DNA of 8,385 nucleotides, taken from positions 1-8,385 of the forward strand of contig NZ_JAIWON010000141.1 in NCBI RefSeq assembly GCF_020216885.1, written 5' to 3'. Shown piece by piece: positions 5,908 to 8,385 of the stretch. Positions within the stretch are counted from its first letter, which is position 1. The number at the start of each line of letters is the position of its first letter. The translations under genes and the position numbers were made by a program. The stretch comes from Zymomonas sp. Lineage in GTDB: Bacteria > Pseudomonadota > Alphaproteobacteria > Sphingomonadales > Sphingomonadaceae. The notes beneath the pieces were generated by a model that worked only from the letters and a program-made list of their open reading frames with translations, searched no databases and was not told the DNA's origin.

Positions 5908-6204
5908 ATGGAAATAATTGATCATAAACTGCCGTCTACAACATTTATTCATGACACCACCTTAAATGGTATAGTAGAGGGAGACCTTACAGCTTCAGAA
6001 GGCATTCATGCGGTGATAAACGGAATAGTAACAGGTGATCTTATTATTCGTGCCGGTTCATATGTTGATATAAACGGTATAGTCAACGGCAGCGTGATTA
6101 ACGAAGGTGGTCACGTAAAAGTCTACGGAATGGCTGGCTATATACGAGATATTGGGTCTACACAGACACTTGTTGATTCTGCGGCCATAATCCGATTTGC
6201 TTGA
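5908..6204 (+). CDS. Small beta-helix repeat protein, bactofilin-like (putative)
   Basis: A 98-residue protein. An upstream in-frame ATG (5860) lies inside the tRNA terminator, so I take the ATG at 5908. No good ribosome site precedes either start. Residues 19-79 hold three near-identical rungs, NGIV-x-G-(D/S)-(L/V), beginning at 19, 37 and 55 (18-residue period), and a degenerate fourth at 72 (VYGMAGYI). The period and the G-x-V-x-G pattern resemble the winding of bactofilins (polymer-forming cytoskeletal proteins). A normal bactofilin core has about six windings, so this one is short. It lacks a signal peptide and membrane segment from this start. Of its 16 Ile codons, 8 are ATA, against none seen in the ilvD fragment and two noticed in the PhzF-family gene, a sign of different origin or weak expression. 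It follows a tRNA gene and is convergent with lysR. Function unknown. It could also be a remnant of a longer polymerising protein. Confidence 0.68.
   Translation: MEIIDHKLPSTTFIHDTTLNGIVEGDLTASEGIHAVINGIVTGDLIIRAGSYVDINGIVNGSVINEGGHVKVYGMAGYIRDIGSTQTLVDSAAIIRFA
5962..6144 (+). repeat. In-frame 54-bp coding repeats
   Basis: Three 18-codon units start at 5962, 6016 and 6070, with a fourth weaker unit at 6121. Each begins with codons for (L/I)NGIV. Third codon positions differ between units (AAT/AAC, GGT/GGA, GTA/GTC), so the repeats are old and held at protein level rather than recent slippage. Confidence 0.7.
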
Positions 6205-6219
6205 TAATAGTAGAGTTAG

Positions 6220-6284
6220 CTAAAACTAAAATCGATTATGATGCTTAAATTATGGGGCGAACTAAAATTTTAGGAATACCTAAA
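6220..6284. repeat. CTAAA-motif cluster with overlapping palindromes
   Basis: The short spacer between the convergent repeat-protein gene and lysR holds CTAAAA at 6220-6225, 6226-6231 and 6262-6267, its inverse TTTTAG at 6268-6273, and CTAAA at 6280-6284. Two palindromes share bases and exclude each other: CTAAAATTTTAG (6262-6273, perfect) and TTTAGG/CCTAAA around a 4-base loop (6269-6284). On the minus strand the second is followed by AATTTT and could act as a weak lysR terminator. Confidence 0.45.
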
Positions 6285-6291
6285 GTCAAGC

Positions 6292-7206
6292 TTATGTTAT
6301 CGCATCTAACATCTCATGGGTAACGCCTAAAAAACGGGTCAGAGTCGGCGTTTGATCGTCTTTTCGCCAAGCAATTCCTGTTTCTAGCAAGGCTGCCGGT
6401 TTCTGAAGTTCGATATAGCGGACATCTCTTCTGGCCATATGACGTAAGGATCGTGGCACTATCGCAATGCCCATAGAGGCCGCAACCAGACTGATGATAG
6501 TTTGCATCTGAATCGCTTGTTGCACGATATTGGGATAACCACCGCAGGCCTGATAATAGTCCATAACAATATCATAAAAAGCGGGTGCAAAATGGCGTGG
6601 AAAAATAATCAATGGTGCCTGTCTGACCGAATCTGGCGATAATTTCCGGTTTACCAAAGAAAGCCGCTGCTCCTTTATCCAAAGGGCAGGCACGGCTGCA
6701 ATGAGCGGTTCGGAAACCAGCTTTTTATAAGAAAGGCTACTGGGTAGCTCGCTACTTCTTGGCGGGATGATAATGCCCGCATGGCGAAGCCCTTTGGTCA
6801 AATCTGATATTTGAAGGTCGCTTGTTGCCTCACTTAAAGATAATTCGACATCAGGATAAAGCGCGCGGTAGCGTCTGACCAATATCGGCAAGATATTAAA
6901 ATCAGCGGTGCTGACAAAAGATAAATCAAGATGGCCTCTGCTCCCTTCTTTTAATCTTTCAGCAATTTGGGGCAGGGCATCCACCTCTTTTAAGGCGGCT
7001 TCGACATAATCGCGCCATGTCTCGCCAAAAGGGGTTAAGGCGACATGGCGTTTATTTCGGATAAAAAGAGCTATTCCCAGTTCTTTTTCCAAGGCCATAA
7101 TCGATTGGCTAAGCGGCGGTTGGGTGATGCCCAACTGTTCAGCAGCTTTGCCGAAATGCAAATTTTCGGCCACCGCAAGAAAATGTCTAAGCTGACGAAT
7201 ATCCAT
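6292..7206 (-). CDS. LysR-type transcriptional regulator
   Basis: A 304-residue DNA-binding regulator of normal LysR family length. Residues 1-60 form the winged helix-turn-helix: MDIRQLRHFLAVAENLHF, then GKAAEQLGITQPPLSQSIMALEKELG with the recognition helix around TQPPLSQSI, and LFIRNKRHVALTPFGE. A linker helix follows (about 62-90), then an effector-binding domain (about 90-300) with the usual GHLDLSF opening strand and a MGIAIVP motif near residue 255-260. The start at 7206 fits the family's N-terminus exactly. A longer frame to 7290 would run almost to the ilvD ribosome site and is unlikely. No clear Shine-Dalgarno precedes it. It is divergent from ilvD with 101 bp between, the classic LysR arrangement, so ilvD is the natural candidate target, with autoregulation. 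The TQPPLSQSI style is like the BenM/CatM/IlvY side of the family, but the effector cannot be read from sequence. Confidence 0.92.
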   Translation of the reverse strand: MDIRQLRHFLAVAENLHFGKAAEQLGITQPPLSQSIMALEKELGIALFIRNKRHVALTPFGETWRDYVEAALKEVDALPQIAERLKEGSRGHLDLSFVSTADFNILPILVRRYRALYPDVELSLSEATSDLQISDLTKGLRHAGIIIPPRSSELPSSLSYKKLVSEPLIAAVPALWIKEQRLSLVNRKLSPDSVRQAPLIIFPRHFAPAFYDIVMDYYQACGGYPNIVQQAIQMQTIISLVAASMGIAIVPRSLRHMARRDVRYIELQKPAALLETGIAWRKDDQTPTLTRFLGVTHEMLDAIT

Positions 7207-7214
7207 TTTTAATA

Positions 7215-7235
7215 TTCTATACGACTTTATTAGAA
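7215..7235. promoter_or_regulatory. Candidate LysR-type operator between lysR and ilvD
   Basis: TTCTA (7215-7219) and TAGAA (7231-7235) form a perfect 5-bp dyad separated by 11 bases. A second inverted pair TATTCT/AGAATA (7213-7218, 7237-7242) overlaps it. LysR-type sites are short dyads of the T-N11-A class. The symmetric T and A here are 13 apart, so it is a variant, though T7220-N11-A7232 also exists. It lies 9-29 bp upstream of the lysR start, and an AT-rich TATATT (7244-7249) that could be an ilvD -10 follows it. Confidence 0.42.
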
Positions 7236-7307
7236 GAGAATAATATATTTTACTCCGCTTTTGATAGGCTTTAAAGAAACCCCATCCCATTTTCTACAGG
7301 AAGAATA

Positions 7308-8385
7308 ATGCCTCCCTATCGTTCCAGAACCACGACTCATGGTCGTAATATGGCAGGTGCCAGAAGTTTATGGCGCGCAACTGGCGTCAAAAATGAAGAT
7401 TTTGGTAAACCAATTATTGCTATTGCTAATAGCTTTACGCAATTTGTTCCCGGACATGTCCATTTAAAGGATATGGGGCAGCTTGTTGCTGAAGAAATTG
7501 AAAAAGCGGGCGGTATTGCCAAAGAATTCAATACAATCGCTATTGATGATGGTATCGCGATGGGACATGGCGGGATGCTCTATTCCCTGCCTTCGCGGGA
7601 ATTGATTGCCGATTCCGTCGAATATATGGTCAATGCCCATTGTGCTGATGCTTTGGTCTGCATTTCCAACTGCGACAAGATTACGCCCGGTATGTTGATG
7701 GCTTCGATGCGCCTGAATATTCCGACCGTTTTCGTTTCTGGTGGCCCTATGGAAGCCGGTAAAGCCGTGGTTAAAGGGGTTAATCGGGCGCTTGATCTGG
7801 TTGATGCCATGGTGATGGCGGCTGATGACCATTATAGCGATGGTGAAGTCGAAGTCATTGAGCAGACAGCTTGTGCGACTTGTGGTTCCTGTTCCGGTAT
7901 GTTTACCGCTAATTCGATGAATTGCTTGACTGAAGCTCTGGGGCTTTCCTTCCCAGGGAATGGTTCCATGCTGGCAACCCATAGCGATCGGGAACAGCTT
8001 TTCCGTAAAGCGGGTCGAACCATTGTTGATATGGCGCGCAGCTATTATGAACAAGAGGACGCATCTGTCTTGCCGCGTTCTATCGCGACGATCGGGGCTT
8101 TTGAAAATGCCATGAGCCTTGATATTGCCATGGGCGGTTCTACCAATACGGTTTTGCATCTGTTGGCGGTCGCGCAGGAAGGCAATGTGCCTTTTACAAT
8201 GGCGGATATTGATCGTCTTTCCCGTCACGTGCCTTGCTTATGCAAAGTCGCACCTGCCAAAAATGATGTGCATATGGAAGATGTTCATCGGGCAGGGGGC
8301 GTCATGGCCATCTTAGGCCAGCTTGATCGTGCCGGATTGATCAATACCAGCTTGCGCAGCATTCATTCTCCGACTTTAGGGGCTG
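7308..8385 (+). CDS. ilvD: Dihydroxy-acid dehydratase, 5' part (cut by window edge)
   Basis: The first 359 codons of an enzyme that is about 616 residues in E. coli. The frame is open to the edge. IlvD dehydrates 2,3-dihydroxy-isovalerate and 2,3-dihydroxy-3-methylvalerate in valine, leucine and isoleucine synthesis, in the cytosol, using an Fe-S cluster and Mg2+. The N-terminus [19 protein letters not shown] is nearly that of E. coli Ilv[13 protein letters not shown] (79-90, metal ligand D81), [12 protein letters not shown] (118-129, cluster C122, metal D123, modified lysine K124) and [12 protein letters not shown] (188-199, cluster C195) are present. [19 protein letters not shown] follows near residue 266. 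The third cysteine typical of [2Fe-2S] dehydratases is replaced by NSFT (41-44), as in the E. coli oxygen-sensitive type. The start has AGGAAG (7298-7303) four bases upstream. It is divergent from a LysR gene. Confidence 0.98.
   Translation, partial: MPPYRSRTTTHGRNMAGARSLWRATGVKNEDFGKPIIAIANSFTQFVPGHVHLKDMGQLVAEEIEKAGGIAKEFNTIAIDDGIAMGHGGMLYSLPSRELIADSVEYMVNAHCADALVCISNCDKITPGMLMASMRLNIPTVFVSGGPMEAGKAVVKGVNRALDLVDAMVMAADDHYSDGEVEVIEQTACATCGSCSGMFTANSMNCLTEALGLSFPGNGSMLATHSDREQLFRKAGRTIVDMARSYYEQEDASVLPRSIATIGAFENAMSLDIAMGGSTNTVLHLLAVAQEGNVPFTMADIDRLSRHVPCLCKVAPAKNDVHMEDVHRAGGVMAILGQLDRAGLINTSLRSIHSPTLGA

Noticed and set aside
7207..7290. N-terminal extension of the LysR protein to an ATG at 7290
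   Set aside because: The extra 28 residues precede the canonical MDIRQLRHF start of the family and would cover the dyad and the ilvD promoter region.
7464..8228. 254-codon open frame on the minus strand, antisense to ilvD
   Set aside because: The plus strand here encodes conserved IlvD motifs without interruption. The antisense product is His/Arg/Ile-rich without a recognisable family.
1..8385. CRISPR array, insertion sequence, phage or defence system
   Set aside because: I saw no regularly spaced repeats, transposase or integrase motifs, terminal inverted repeats or known defence domains in any long frame.

Overview
The window reads as a piece of ordinary alphaproteobacterial chromosome. 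Protein sequences (class II AroA, six-domain S1, an FYDLN_acid protein) and gene order point to the Sphingomonadales. The moderate, rather low GC content, unlike most sphingomonads, makes Zymomonas (Z. mobilis or a close relative) my best guess. That placement is inference from recalled family features, not a database result.

Layout. Positions 1-135 are a leader for a PhzF-family epimerase/isomerase-like enzyme (136-975, +). It converges on rpsA, and the two share a bidirectional hairpin terminator (1043-1078). The minus strand then carries the classic cluster aroA (5074-3713), cmk (3716-3084) and rpsA (2819-1113), transcribed in that order. aroA and cmk overlap by an ATGA, so they are probably translationally coupled. 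rpsA is separated from cmk by a 264-bp gap that holds a possible terminator, a possible promoter and a structured 5' leader, which suggests separate control of ribosomal protein S1. A 280-bp intergenic region divides aroA from the divergent FYDLN_acid zinc-ribbon gene (5355-5678, +). That gene is followed by a tRNA-Ala(GGC) gene (5761-5836) with its own good promoter and an intrinsic terminator.

Directly behind the tRNA terminator lies a 98-codon gene (5908-6204, +) encoding a small repeat protein that resembles a few rungs of a bactofilin-type beta-helix. Half of its isoleucine codons are ATA, unlike its neighbours, so it may be acquired. It converges on a LysR-type regulator (7206-6292, -) across a short AT-rich spacer with repeated CTAAA motifs. 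The regulator is divergent from ilvD (7308 to the window edge, +), dihydroxy-acid dehydratase of branched-chain amino acid synthesis. A 21-bp dyad in the 101-bp gap between them is a plausible regulator site.

The genes serve core metabolism and translation: the shikimate pathway (aroA), CMP/dCMP phosphorylation (cmk), translation (rpsA, tRNA-Ala) and valine/isoleucine/leucine synthesis (ilvD). I found no CRISPR array, insertion sequence, phage gene or defence system. The least explained items are the repeat protein behind the tRNA, the rpsA leader, and the dyad between lysR and ilvD.
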